Shown piece by piece: positions 50,227 to 59,150 of a stretch of DNA of 64,000 nt; within the stretch, counting starts at the first letter, position 1, and every line of letters begins with the position of its first letter. This DNA is from Tritrichomonas musculus. Its lineage: Eukaryota; Parabasalia; Tritrichomonadida; Tritrichomonadidae. The stretch spans positions 124,001-188,000 of the forward strand of contig JAPFFF010000031.1 in the NCBI GenBank assembly GCA_039105265.1. The letters run 5' to 3'. The notes under the pieces are model-generated. The model was given only the letters and a program-made list of their open reading frames with translations, searched no databases and had not been told where the DNA came from. The position numbers were made by a program, and so were the translations under genes.

Positions 50227-51882
50227 TTACACTGAACCTTTTCTTTGTTTGATTGTGAGTTCATTTCTTTGTTCAATTGTTGAAATCTGTTGTTTAAGCA
50301 TTTCAATCATCTGTTTTGCAGCTTCTTCTCTTAAATCAAGTTCTTTTGATTTGACTTTAAGTTCAACGTCTCTTTCATCAAGACTCTTTTCAAGAGCTTC
50401 CAATCTACTTTCTTCTTCTTTGATCTGTGATAAATTATTCATCCAATTTAATTCTCTTTGGGCAAGGGATTTTGTTTCATCTTCAATTTCCTTGATAGTA
50501 TCATCAATTTTCTGTTTATCTTTTCCGGCTCCATTTTGTAATTCTTCTAGTCTTTGTCTCTTTTCTTTTATTTCATTTTGCAATCTTTCTTGGTCAGCTT
50601 TCAATTCTTGTAATCGAGCTTTCAAATTAGCTTCTTTATCAGAATCTCTTAACTTTTGTTCCAATTCTTCGATTTGGCGATCGGCATTTTGGAGTTTTTC
50701 GTTCCATAGAGCTTCCCACTTTGATTGTTCCATATCAACTTTCATCTGTTTCATTTGAACTTCTCGTTCAAGGAGTTCGTATTTCCTTTCAATCGCAGCT
50801 GCATCTTCTTCATATCTTCCTAAAAACTCATCTACTCTATCCCTAACTCCATTTTTGCTTACACGACTAGCTAAGCTCATTTTATCAAATGTTGCTGTTG
50901 ATCTTCGTTCCATTTCGTCTTGAACTTGTTGTCTGACTTCAGCATCTTTTTCACGCATTTCTTTTAGAATTTGTTCTTCATTTTGAATATCATTTTCTAA
51001 TTTGTCAAGATCGTTCATCTCTTTCTCAGCTTCTTCACGTTTCTGACGAATTGATTCACGTTCTGCAATAAGTTCATTTCGCCTGGCTTCACGTTGAGCC
51101 AATAAGTCAAACATCTCTTTTAATCGATCTTGGGCTTCGAATTGGCGTTTGTATAAATCTCTTTTTCGTTCTTGGCTAGTTTGTGCTAATTCAATGCGGT
51201 TAGCTGCTTCATTTTCAATTTTTGCAACTTCTTTTTCTCGTTCTTCCACTTCTTGCTTTAATTTTTCAAGTTCTTTTCTTAATCTCTCAACTCGATTCAA
51301 TTTCAATTTTACATCTATAATAACATGTTCCGAATCGTGAATTACTTTTTCATTTTCTTTCAATTTTAATTCTTCATTTTCAAGATCAACTTTCTTTTGT
51401 TTCAAAGAGGCGATATCTTTCTGTATCTTTTCAAATTGATATTGTTCATCTTTAATCCTCTGTTTTGCTTGAGATAAATCTTTTTGGGCTTGTTCGTATT
51501 GATCTTTAAGTCTTGAAGTTGTATTCAATAAAATTTTATTTTGACTGTCAATTTCCATTGTTTCCATGTTAATTGCAGAAATCTCTGAGATTTGAAGTTC
51601 TTGTTGTGATATCTCACTCTCAAGATTTTTTAATTCCTTTTCTTTTTGATCAAGTTGTTCCTTTTCTTCTGCTAGCAATCTTCCTTGTTCATTAAGTTGA
51701 TCTTGCTCTTTGTGAAGTTCTACTAAGCCAGCTTGAAGTTGAATCTGTTGTCGATTTAATTGATCAATAAAAGGTGATTGTTTAACGGTAGTACTATATT
51801 CAGAAGGTGGTGGAGAAACTGAAACTGTATCGTGTTTAATAATAGATTGGTTTCCTTTTGGAGTCATCATGAAGTTATTCAT
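50227..51882 (-). CDS. Coiled-coil protein, 551 residues
   Basis: Not recognised beyond architecture. The first ~35 residues are polar and Ser/Pro-rich (DTVSVSPPPSEYSTTVKQS), followed by almost unbroken coiled coil to about residue 540, dense in Glu, Lys, Gln and Leu with heptad spacing. A short non-coil break lies near 315-335 (TFDKMSLASRVSKNGVRDRV). The tail ends KQRKGSV. No motor, kinase or membrane segment. The frame is open from a TTG at 51891; the first ATG is 51882 (MNNFMMTPKG). A cytoskeletal, flagellar or costa/axostyle-type filament protein is plausible in a trichomonad, but this is inference from architecture. Its stop lies 93 bp from the right end of the mobile element. Confidence 0.82.
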   Translation of the reverse strand: MNNFMMTPKGNQSIIKHDTVSVSPPPSEYSTTVKQSPFIDQLNRQQIQLQAGLVELHKEQDQLNEQGRLLAEEKEQLDQKEKELKNLESEISQQELQISEISAINMETMEIDSQNKILLNTTSRLKDQYEQAQKDLSQAKQRIKDEQYQFEKIQKDIASLKQKKVDLENEELKLKENEKVIHDSEHVIIDVKLKLNRVERLRKELEKLKQEVEEREKEVAKIENEAANRIELAQTSQERKRDLYKRQFEAQDRLKEMFDLLAQREARRNELIAERESIRQKREEAEKEMNDLDKLENDIQNEEQILKEMREKDAEVRQQVQDEMERRSTATFDKMSLASRVSKNGVRDRVDEFLGRYEEDAAAIERKYELLEREVQMKQMKVDMEQSKWEALWNEKLQNADRQIEELEQKLRDSDKEANLKARLQELKADQERLQNEIKEKRQRLEELQNGAGKDKQKIDDTIKEIEDETKSLAQRELNWMNNLSQIKEEESRLEALEKSLDERDVELKVKSKELDLREEAAKQMIEMLKQQISTIEQRNELTIKQRKGSV

Positions 51883-52114
51883 TTTATTCAAAAAAATATT
51901 TTAGACGTTTAGTTCATTAGATTTTCTTTCATTTAGGATTGACTATTGAACTTTTTCTAAAAAAATATAGATATACATAAAATAAGGAATTTGCAAAAAT
52001 CTTGAAATAGAAATAGTATTTAATGGAAAATTTGTTTTACAATAACATTCATTGTTAAATTCATTTTGTAAGTCATTATTTCTAATCAATACATTAATGA
52101 AAAATTCAAACATT

Positions 52115-52846
52115 TCATTCAACAGTAACGTTTGTAACAAGACTATTTTCATCTGTGGTGCATTCAATTAATTCTGTAACTATAGCTCTGCATACAGGAC
52201 AATGGTTGCTAATTGTTGCAAACCTTTCAGCACATTCACGGCACATACAGCAATGTCGGCATGGAAATGCAACAACAGTTGCTGTCTGGGAACAGCATAT
52301 CAAACAAAGTCCGTCAGAAAATCCATTGTCACCGTCAATTCCTTGTTGACGGAAGACTCTTGATACAGTTGAAATAACACCATCTATTACAATTTTATCG
52401 TCAGCTATTATTGGATCTTGATTATTGTGGGTGTGTAAAGTGTAAATTCTGCATGTAACTCGATTTATTTCTTCGAAATCGAATTTTAATGTCCATGTAT
52501 CTTCTGTTGGCCGTTTGAAGACTTGTGTTAGCTGAAGTCCAATTCCATAATCAAAACTCTCACTTGATTGTTCTGTCTGTAAAATTATTTTACCGCTGGA
52601 GGTAGTTGAAAATGACACGGTTATCGTTGAATCTGTAATCTCCGTAAACGCTGGATTATTTAATGAAACAGGAACTGATAGATGCGAAGCAACAACTTTA
52701 CGTATTGGGATACTTGATGGAGCAACTTCTTGAAGATGGTCTGCTATAGCAGCATTTACGGCATCAGCAGCCTCAATTTCCCTAATAGGTCCGTAGTAAG
52801 AAAACCAAACTGGCTCTTGAAGAGGATGGCAAAGGTTGCATCCCAT
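52115..52846 (-). CDS. Myristoylation-type RING-finger E3 ubiquitin ligase (MGRN1-like), 243 residues
   Basis: The C-terminal RING finger (about residues 179-221) has the C3HC4 set in CLICCSQTATVVAFPCRHCC and CRECAERFATISNHCPVCRA, with the PCRH and CxxC spacing of MGRN1/RNF157 and plant LOG2-type ligases. A beta-rich domain before it (about 55-165: TITVSFSTTSSGKIILQ, WTLKFDFEEINRVTCRIY) corresponds to the DAR2/MGRN1-type region. The start MGCNLC has Gly2 for N-myristoylation and Cys3/Cys6 for palmitoylation, so membrane targeting is likely. The ligase would use an E2 to ubiquitinate membrane-associated substrates. Start is the first ATG; length is shorter than animal MGRN1. Confidence 0.85.
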   Translation of the reverse strand: MGCNLCHPLQEPVWFSYYGPIREIEAADAVNAAIADHLQEVAPSSIPIRKVVASHLSVPVSLNNPAFTEITDSTITVSFSTTSSGKIILQTEQSSESFDYGIGLQLTQVFKRPTEDTWTLKFDFEEINRVTCRIYTLHTHNNQDPIIADDKIVIDGVISTVSRVFRQQGIDGDNGFSDGLCLICCSQTATVVAFPCRHCCMCRECAERFATISNHCPVCRAIVTELIECTTDENSLVTNVTVE

Positions 52847-53254
52847 TTGAGCTAATTATTAACTTTTTGTTAAAGCTCATAGAAATAATTCGTTTCATAA
52901 CATTAAAAACAATTTTGGTTTTATCCAGATTATTTAGATAATTCTATTGAGTTTGAAAAAAAAAATAAAGAACTCATTAGTGTTCTCATTGATTTTTTCA
53001 TGAAAGGCAAAGTGAGCAAGTTCAGGTTAGTAACAAATGCTTGAATAAGTTTAAAAATCAAAGAAGTCATATAGAGATGATTTTTTTAAGTTCTGTTGGT
53101 TCTCGAACCAGAGAAAGAAGAATTAAAAGAATCTAAAAAATGGATGAGCTGAAGTTGCGATTTGATATTTCATATATAGATCTTTTTTTGGATCAAATCG
53201 AAAGTAAATACCATTGTTTTTGTGTGATAAACGTGTAAGTTTAAATCCATCGAA
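52847..53254. other. Region upstream of the RING gene; possible remnant
   Basis: Contains the RING gene promoter, then at about 52950-53030 a short plus-strand coding-like stretch (reads KELISVLIDFFMKGKVSKFR). A second short frame begins MDELKLRFDISYIDLFLDQI near 53140. Neither is long enough to call. They may be pieces of an older gene or chance. The change in base composition toward the island to the right begins at about 53230. Confidence 0.4.
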
Positions 53255-53395
53255 ATGAGTAAGAACAAGAATCCATCACAACCAACTCTCGAAGAGTTAT
53301 ACACAACAGATGACTTATCAGTACTTAAACGAGCTATCACCGAGTTTACAACCAAACAAGATTATAAGACCCTCCACACCCTGCTCCATTCGTAA
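53255..53395 (+). CDS. Small frame at the left edge of the island, 46 residues
   Basis: Reads MSKNKNPSQPTLEELYTTDD and continues to HTLLHS. It has an ATG, a helical-looking body and the island's codon style. It overlaps the next frame. No family is recognised, and its status as a gene is uncertain. Confidence 0.35.
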   Translation: MSKNKNPSQPTLEELYTTDDLSVLKRAITEFTTKQDYKTLHTLLHS

Positions 53396-53651
53396 TCCAA
53401 ATGCTAGTAAGTTCGACAGTAGAACACTTAACGAAGATATACCACAATCGACAAAACGATTCACCAAACGTAATGGCAAACTATGTAATGTATCACGAAC
53501 AGTTCCACGACAGAGTACTACCAAACCAGAAGAGAGTGACACATACACATACAAGTCCAGATACTATGATCCACACACCAAATCGTTTAAGTATATAGAT
53601 AAACCTATCGAACCATATGCTAGTGCTTCACGAATTCGTGCTAGGTACTAA
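53310..53651 (+). CDS. Small basic frame in the island, 113 residues
   Basis: Polar and basic, without membrane segment (starts MTYQYLNELSPSLQPNKIIR, ends SASRIRARY). A Lys/Arg/Ser/Thr-rich composition would fit a nucleic-acid-binding or structural protein, but no family is recognised. A shorter frame in another phase (53401-53598) overlaps it, and I cannot tell which, if either, is used. Codon choice matches the 684-residue gene rather than the host. Confidence 0.35.
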   Translation: MTYQYLNELSPSLQPNKIIRPSTPCSIRNPNASKFDSRTLNEDIPQSTKRFTKRNGKLCNVSRTVPRQSTTKPEESDTYTYKSRYYDPHTKSFKYIDKPIEPYASASRIRARY

Positions 53652-53798
53652 AGCGACACAGAACACAGATCGCGCACATACATACATTATATTTTTGGTT
53701 TAAAGTCGACAACATCGAAACTAGTAAATATCATTAACGACCTTAATATTAGCGAATCCATTTACGAAAACATTATCCAATACCATCTTTAACCACTT

Positions 53799-53981
53799 TT
53801 AACGAGTTTCGTATGCGAATCGAATACTAAAGAATATACCGATGAGATCTTTCAATATATCATCCATCCACTTGTTGGACTTGCATTCGATAATATTATC
53901 GTTAATTCGACATTTAAGTAAGTGTGTGCCTTTCCAATCGTAAAAATCTAGTACTTCGACGACATCACCTTCTTTAACCAT
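53799..53981 (-). CDS. Small protein downstream of the large island gene, 60 residues
   Basis: Reads MVKEGDVVEVLDFYDWKGTH and continues HLLKCRINDNIIECKSNKWM, an SH3-like or Tudor-like beta pattern at the start followed by an amphipathic end. It begins 17 bp after the stop of the 684-residue gene on the same strand, so the two may share a transcript. No family recognised. Confidence 0.5.
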   Translation of the reverse strand: MVKEGDVVEVLDFYDWKGTHLLKCRINDNIIECKSNKWMDDILKDLIGIFFSIRFAYETR

Positions 53982-53998
53982 CTCATCGATCTCTGGAG

Positions 53999-56053
53999 TT
54001 AATTACTGTTAATATACTTGTGTTTAAAGATCTCATCGGTATATTCTTTCGCTATCGATCGACTATATTCTGCATCTAAAGTAGAGTTGTCATAGACTTT
54101 ATCATTATCGTCGAATACATCTACGACATCCATTACTGGTTGTAGATTCTTGGTCTTTTTGTATGCTGTTCCATGCTTTTCGATAACGAAACACCATTTA
54201 CTAGTATCTCTACCACAGATCTTATTGGTCTCATCTATCATATACCATTCGTCATATAATGAAGAAGATCGATCTACACCTCCACGATTATAGATGAAGT
54301 CTTTCAGTTCTCGATCTGCGGGGTATAACAATAACGGAGTCAATGTTGTTAATCTATTATCTGGACTTACAGCTAGTAGATATCGTATCCGACACTTGGT
54401 AGATATATCTCGAAACCCATACACGTACATCTTAACGTTATCTTCCATATCCAACAATCTCTTGTGATACGTTTTCGGTTTCATTAACTCGGTTACTAAA
54501 TAATTACGTAGATGCATACGCAACTGTTTAGACGCTTGTATCTCTTCTTGTAGCTTGTCATAACTATCGTTAATGGTTTTCACTACGGAATCTACTTTAT
54601 CGTTATCTGTTTTAACAGACTTAATCGTATCATCATGTTTCTTCATAAACATCTTCTCATCTTCTAACTCTTTCAAATATTGTTGTTCTATAGAGTTTCT
54701 CATTTCGGTGTGAATAAAATAGACTGTGAAGTCGATAAACTTAATCGGTACGTTATCGGTTTTAAGTGTCGATATGTTCTTGGTGTTAATAACTCTAAAT
54801 TTCGTTATCGAATTATCTTCTAAGTTGGGTGCATTAACCAGATCTAACTTGTATATTGGAGCGAATCGTTTATTGCCATTCGTTAAGTATGTTACGAGCT
54901 CATCCAATTCGAATCGTTTAATGATGTTCGGTACGAGAACCTTCTCGTAACAGTGTTCTCTTATTATTAAATCGTCATTATCACGCTTACCTGTAACTAC
55001 TAGTATTGGAAGATTAAAACAAAATAGTTTAAGTACATTGTTTATGTAATTATCGGTGATGTTGTACATATAGAATCCATTTACCTTACCGTTAATGTCG
55101 TTAACGAAGTATGAGAACAGTGCTATTTTGTTATCCAAGTCGACGACGAGTAAGTTATATGATAGTTTGTTTAACACAGACTTCCATTGGTTGTTAATGG
55201 GATTGTGATAGATTAACTCTTGTGGAAGTAGTTCGATGAGATAGTTAAGATGGTTGTGGATATACTCTTCACTAACAGTATTGTTGTTTATATAGAACGT
55301 TATCTCCAATCGCAATAAACCTGTATCCAAACTATCGTTAATGCTGTTTCGTAACTGCTCATCAGGATTGTATAACCAATCCGCTATATGTGATCCGATC
55401 TTACCTCTAACGGATGGACTCTCAAAGGATTGGACGAACTTGTTATAGAATTTGTATCTAACTTTACCGTGTTCTGTGTTATGGATGAAGGTAAGACAGT
55501 TCTTACCAACTAGTTTGTCGTTGTCCATAATTACGTAGTCTCCATCATTATTGGAACCTTCCATAACATAATCGCTATTGTCTATTAGATACTGGATCAC
55601 CTCTTCTTTGTTAATAACACCAACGAAGTCTTGTGTGAAGTAGATATCATTAATGTAGATACCTTCATCGTTAAAGGATTTAATAGATTCTTCGCTAGTA
55701 ATTAATGCGAATACATCGTTAACTGGAATCGCTGGTAATGCAACTTTAATGTACTGTTTATAGTATTCACCTTCTTTGCTATTATACGTCGTTTTTATAT
55801 ATCGTTTGTTAACGTTAATATTATGGGACTGTAATATTCGTTTAATCTTCGACGTGTGTTCTGCGAGGCACTTCGATAGATAATCGTTCTTGTTCTTGTT
55901 ATGCGGATCTATTGGAACCATGTAATAGAAGATAACGTTGTCGCAGAATCTATCACTTAATGGATTAAGTTTATGGTTGTTAGCAGATCTCTCTGTGTAA
56001 TCTATATCGGATATATCGTTCCAGTTAATCGTTTTCGTGAGATTATACAACAT
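53999..56053 (-). CDS. Unrecognised 684-residue island protein; faint replication-initiator resemblance
   Basis: This is the island's only large gene, intact from the first ATG at 56053. It is soluble-looking, with alternating short strands and helices, and a coiled coil near residues 465-535 (QYLKELEDEKMFMKKHDDTI). The patch from YKFYNKFVQSFE (~209-220) to LLRLEITFY (~255-263) resembles the YxK...RxEI spacing of rolling-circle initiators of the Rep_trans or phage gene II type. This is a hint by eye, not an assignment; I see no helicase, polymerase or integrase motif. Codon use is richer in CpG words than in host genes. It overlaps no host gene, and small same-strand frames flank it on both sides. 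Alternatives are a structural protein or an unknown enzyme. Confidence 0.75.
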   Translation of the reverse strand: MLYNLTKTINWNDISDIDYTERSANNHKLNPLSDRFCDNVIFYYMVPIDPHNKNKNDYLSKCLAEHTSKIKRILQSHNINVNKRYIKTTYNSKEGEYYKQYIKVALPAIPVNDVFALITSEESIKSFNDEGIYINDIYFTQDFVGVINKEEVIQYLIDNSDYVMEGSNNDGDYVIMDNDKLVGKNCLTFIHNTEHGKVRYKFYNKFVQSFESPSVRGKIGSHIADWLYNPDEQLRNSINDSLDTGLLRLEITFYINNNTVSEEYIHNHLNYLIELLPQELIYHNPINNQWKSVLNKLSYNLLVVDLDNKIALFSYFVNDINGKVNGFYMYNITDNYINNVLKLFCFNLPILVVTGKRDNDDLIIREHCYEKVLVPNIIKRFELDELVTYLTNGNKRFAPIYKLDLVNAPNLEDNSITKFRVINTKNISTLKTDNVPIKFIDFTVYFIHTEMRNSIEQQYLKELEDEKMFMKKHDDTIKSVKTDNDKVDSVVKTINDSYDKLQEEIQASKQLRMHLRNYLVTELMKPKTYHKRLLDMEDNVKMYVYGFRDISTKCRIRYLLAVSPDNRLTTLTPLLLYPADRELKDFIYNRGGVDRSSSLYDEWYMIDETNKICGRDTSKWCFVIEKHGTAYKKTKNLQPVMDVVDVFDDNDKVYDNSTLDAEYSRSIAKEYTDEIFKHKYINSN

Positions 56054-56107
56054 CGTTTCCGGTTTAACGTTCTTGCGCTGTACATACTTTAACGGAATCG
56101 TTATCGA

Positions 56108-56191
56108 CTACGAACTAATATCGTTTATAGTAATCTCTTTACGCGTGTGGAAGTCGAGTTTGAATAATCTGACTTCTTCTTCGCTGTTCAT
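56108..56191 (-). CDS. Very small frame before the large island gene, 27 residues
   Basis: Reads MNSEEEVRLFKLDFHTRKEI and ends TINDISS, 54 bp upstream of the 684-residue start. It could be a leader peptide, a micro-protein or chance. The charged, ordered-looking composition is the only support. Confidence 0.25.
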   Translation of the reverse strand: MNSEEEVRLFKLDFHTRKEITINDISS

Positions 56192-56388
56192 GTTTCATTT
56201 AAAGTAAAATGTTACATGCGGAGATGATCTTGTGCTGGTTTAATGCAGTAGTAAGAATAAAAAAGTTAAATTAAAATTGGTTTAGAATAGTTGGATCGTT
56301 TATGATAAGTTCGTTAGTGATGTTGTTCATTGGTGATCGACTATTAACGGTACAAACCAAAAATAATAGACCTACTGCGCATATGACC

Positions 56389-56559
56389 CTACGCAAGTGA
56401 CCATTCGATGGGTCTTATGAAGTGTTCATCGTTATCGGTATAATATTTAGTGGTTCCGTGATCACCTTTAACTCTTATCGAATCAACTATAGTGTTATAA
56501 ACCGTTTCGATTGGTAACGGAATGTGTTCATCTTCTGTGTTATCTCTTCTATAACTCAT
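56389..56559 (-). CDS. Small island protein, 56 residues
   Basis: Reads MSYRRDNTEDEHIPLPIETV, continues through DSIRVKGDHGTTKYY and ends HFIRPIEWSLA. ATG at 56559, stop at 56389. A TATTTTTGGTTT motif lies 7-18 bp upstream of the ATG on the same strand, and a second copy lies just past its stop, ahead of the next small frame. No family recognised. Composition matches the island. Confidence 0.45.
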   Translation of the reverse strand: MSYRRDNTEDEHIPLPIETVYNTIVDSIRVKGDHGTTKYYTDNDEHFIRPIEWSLA

Positions 56560-56565
56560 TTAAGT

Positions 56566-56577
56566 GAAACCAAAAAT
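56566..56577 (-). promoter_or_regulatory. Island motif TATTTTTGGTTT
   Basis: One of three copies in the island (others at 56353-56364 on the minus strand and near 53690 on the plus strand). This copy sits immediately before the 56-residue frame. Its recurrence only inside the island suggests an element-specific promoter or processing signal; this is inference. Confidence 0.35.
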
Positions 56578-56658
56578 AAACATCATTTACTCTTCATCTT
56601 CATCGAAAGCTCCACATGGTTCAATCCATTCATCCATCATTAACAATTCTATACATTT

Positions 56659-56928
56659 TTAGATTAACTCTATCTTCTTATCCATAGCTACATCATCATC
56701 ATAGCTAGCTATGAATCGATCATCGAGATCGTCAAGATCATCGATGTTGTAGTAGTTGATGATGTTGTCGAGGTTGAATTCTCTATCAAGATCAACATCA
56801 TTGAGATAGTCATGAAGTTGTTCCATTAAATCATCAACACATTGAATACTATCGAGATCGTAATATTCGAAGAAGTCTTCGATAGCTAATTCGATTGGTT
56901 CGACTGTGAATTCAATTTCGGTCATCAT
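56659..56928 (-). CDS. Very acidic small island protein, 89 residues
   Basis: Reads MMTEIEFTVEPIELAIEDFF and ends VAMDKKIELI. About a quarter of the residues are Asp, including DLDDLDDRF and SYDDDVAMD, giving a very low predicted pI. Such acidity is typical of DNA-mimic or histone/basic-protein-binding factors, which mobile elements often carry; that is analogy, not evidence of function. Two adjacent ATGs (56928 and 56925) can start it. It is the last frame before the right-edge hairpin. Confidence 0.5.
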   Translation of the reverse strand: MMTEIEFTVEPIELAIEDFFEYYDLDSIQCVDDLMEQLHDYLNDVDLDREFNLDNIINYYNIDDLDDLDDRFIASYDDDVAMDKKIELI

Positions 56929-57058
56929 ATTATTATTATGATATGACGATAAAAAAATAGTTTGAATCGAAAGTGAGTCAGTTTCCGATTGATCGGTGAA
57001 GAATATGGTTTTGGACTATCATAAAGGGCCAGCGATGGCGGAAATGGCTGATTCACGC

Positions 57059-57103
57059 GTTAGACTGGGTGAAAGGTATGTAGTACCTGGAACAAAGTCT
57101 AAC
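57059..57103. repeat. Symmetric two-tier hairpin at the right edge of the island
   Basis: GTTAGACT (57059-57066) pairs perfectly with AGTCTAAC (57096-57103). Inside it AGGTA (57074-57078) pairs with TACCT (57084-57088) around TGTAG. The two stems are separated by 7-base strands on each side, so the structure is symmetric. It could be an RNA element, a replication or recombination site, or chance. Confidence 0.6.
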
Positions 57104-57149
57104 ATATCTACTATATAGAAGAAATTTAATAACTGTATTTCAGAAATTC

Positions 57150-59150
57150 AAAAAAATCTTTTTCTCTGTTTATAAGCTATAAAAAACTCGAGCTATTACT
57201 AACAAATTTAATTGGTGCATATTGAATAGTAATTATGGACTTGAAAGATGGAAAATGTTTAAAACTTTTAATAATTTGAACAATATATTGGATATCTTGG
57301 AAGCTTAAAGTTTTGTTCCAATTTAATAAACAATTAAACAATTCTCATACCTAATTTGACTTCTTTAAAATTCTTCCAGAAAAATGGAAACAATTTTTTT
57401 GAATACTTTATAAACTGAATAAAATGCAATGTTTTTAGATATTTGGAAAATCATCATTTTAGCCACCAATTAAGGAAAGCACAAAGCAAATCCTCACTAA
57501 AACTTATCTGCGGTTGCAAGGAGATCAAAGATAAATCAAGCACTACCAAACTCAATTTTTAAGAAGGATCACAAGACTTTGCAATATATAAATTAGTAGT
57601 TTATTGTAAAGTATTCTTATATTATCTATACCAACAAAGTCCACATTGTCATATCTCAGTGCTATTTCAATCAACATCATTTATGTTATATATTCTTGGA
57701 GCCAACTTACTATTTATCCATCTACAACCTGCCTATATGCCTTTATTGAATACTTTAGCCAAAACATTTCCATAGATGTACGTCTTTAATAAAGCAATAT
57801 CAACAAGCTAATTTAACTCTATTAATGAAATTAACTGATTCGCCAGATAGGTTGTGGAGGAATAAATGCAATTTGGGCTGGAAATTGAAAAATCTCATTA
57901 AATCCAACATAAATCTGTAAATTCTTTTTGGTAAATATATTTTGATAAGTTTCTTGATTATATAGATTTAATTTGAATGATTGAATTTAGCATAATTTGT
58001 TCCGATGAGAAATGAATATGGGATTTCATTTAGATTTGCTGTCCCATTTGTACTACCTTCCAGCTATATAAACATAGTTTTCATTGATTCCAAAGTAGTT
58101 GTTTTAAAGTTAGTAAACTCTCTCTAATGTTTCAAACAACACTTTGCAAATATTCAGGATATAATTAACTCTACTATTTATCTATAGTAGAGTGGCTATG
58201 GAATTCTTCTTCAAGTTTTTGACCTTCTCACTCAATAGCTTAAACCAGAGCATTAATGAGTCCATATATACATGATTTATGTTTTTGTTCCACGTTTTAT
58301 TAATATTTCAGCGCCAAAGTTATCATTTTTATCTGTAAATGCCAAATCATCCTTTGTTTATATTCTTCCTCATATTTGTTTGATTTATTGTAGAATACTC
58401 TTTTGGAGTGCATACAACACCAAAAGCTAAAGCATTCCAAGAAACAATTAGTAAATTATCTTCATCTTCCTCTAGGAACTGTATAACTTGCTCTATCCTT
58501 GAGAAACTGTCTTTGGGTTTTCTATAACAGTGATCATTTTATTAATACCATAGTCAATAATATCTATATTTTTGGTAGCTAAATTTAAATTGCTCCTCAT
58601 TAAAGCAACAATTCTCTTTGAGGATGTAATATTGACGTTTGCATAACCAGTTGTTTATCCGCTTGGAATGAACTCTATTTGCTAGTAACCTTTTTCAATT
58701 TTCTCTATATCATTTGTTACTTCTTTGTTTATTAGAAAAAGAGTCTATATTTCGAAAAACGTTTACTCTGGCCTTCAATGAATCATGTAATGGGATAGAT
58801 TATCAGCAGATAAATCATTTGGCTTATTAATCAACTTTATATTTCTGATCGTGCCTAATTTTGGAATGCCATTTGTTCTGACTCAATTTCAGAAAGAAAA
58901 ATCCAATAAAACCATTATTCTAGAAAAAGTCATATTTGCAGAAATTGCTTATTTTCATAAATTACTCTTATAATTATGCATTTTACGATCTTTTTGAGAT
59001 ATACTTGAAAAAGTCATTTTGCATCACAAAAAAGTATGTCTGTGGAAACCTGATTTTACAATTAATCTTTTTAAAAATTCTTTCTTTATTAGTGAATTAA
59101 AATGGTTCGAAAGGCATATATGATTATAAATATAAAACGGGCTCTCCCTT
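57150..59150 (-). pseudogene. Decayed coding region, minus orientation
   Basis: No reading frame survives at length, but minus-strand translation gives protein-like fragments in a consistent order. Examples are NITSSKRIVALMRSNLNLAT (near 58600), SWNALAFGVVCTPKEYST (near 58400) and IYVGFNEIFQFPAQIAFIPP (near 57880). The many interruptions mean it is broken and fairly old. I recognise no family: it may be a host gene copy or part of an older mobile insertion next to the island. No RNA gene is seen. Confidence 0.45.

Larger units (their letters stand above)
53230..57110. other. Compositionally distinct island, candidate undescribed element
   Basis: Relative to both sides, this block has few homopolymers, many CpG-containing words (TCG, CGA, ACG, CGT) and different codon choice. 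It carries one large minus-strand gene (684 residues) and a set of very small frames (17 to 113 residues). A motif TATTTTTGGTTT occurs three times (minus strand at 56353-56364 and 56566-56577, plus strand near 53690). A symmetric hairpin lies near the right edge (57059-57103). I found no terminal inverted repeat or long terminal repeat. An inserted mobile or virus-derived element is the simplest reading; it looks largely whole in its main gene, and its family is unknown. Confidence 0.6.

Noticed and set aside
50201-50758. 185-codon plus-strand frame opposite the coiled-coil gene
   Set aside because: Ser/Cys/Phe-rich shadow of the Glu/Lys/Gln-rich coiled coil on the other strand; no independent support.
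53085-53110. T-arm-like sequence TGGTTCTCGAACCAGAG
   Set aside because: Self-complementary and tRNA-like on the reverse strand, but no A-box or acceptor stem lies at the right distance.
53401-53598. 65-codon frame overlapping the 113-codon island frame
   Set aside because: Neither frame can be favoured from sequence alone; I listed only the longer one, with low confidence.
57074-57090. Trichomonad intron 5' site (GTATGT)
   Set aside because: No matching branch/3' signal (ACTAACACAYAG type) follows, and no coding region spans it. I found no convincing intron anywhere in the window.
57030-57110. tRNA-Leu-like words (ATGGCTGATTCACGCGTTAGACT)
   Set aside because: The start recalls a leucine tRNA, but there is no T-arm, no closing acceptor stem and no proper D-loop; the stem present is the two-tier hairpin described above.
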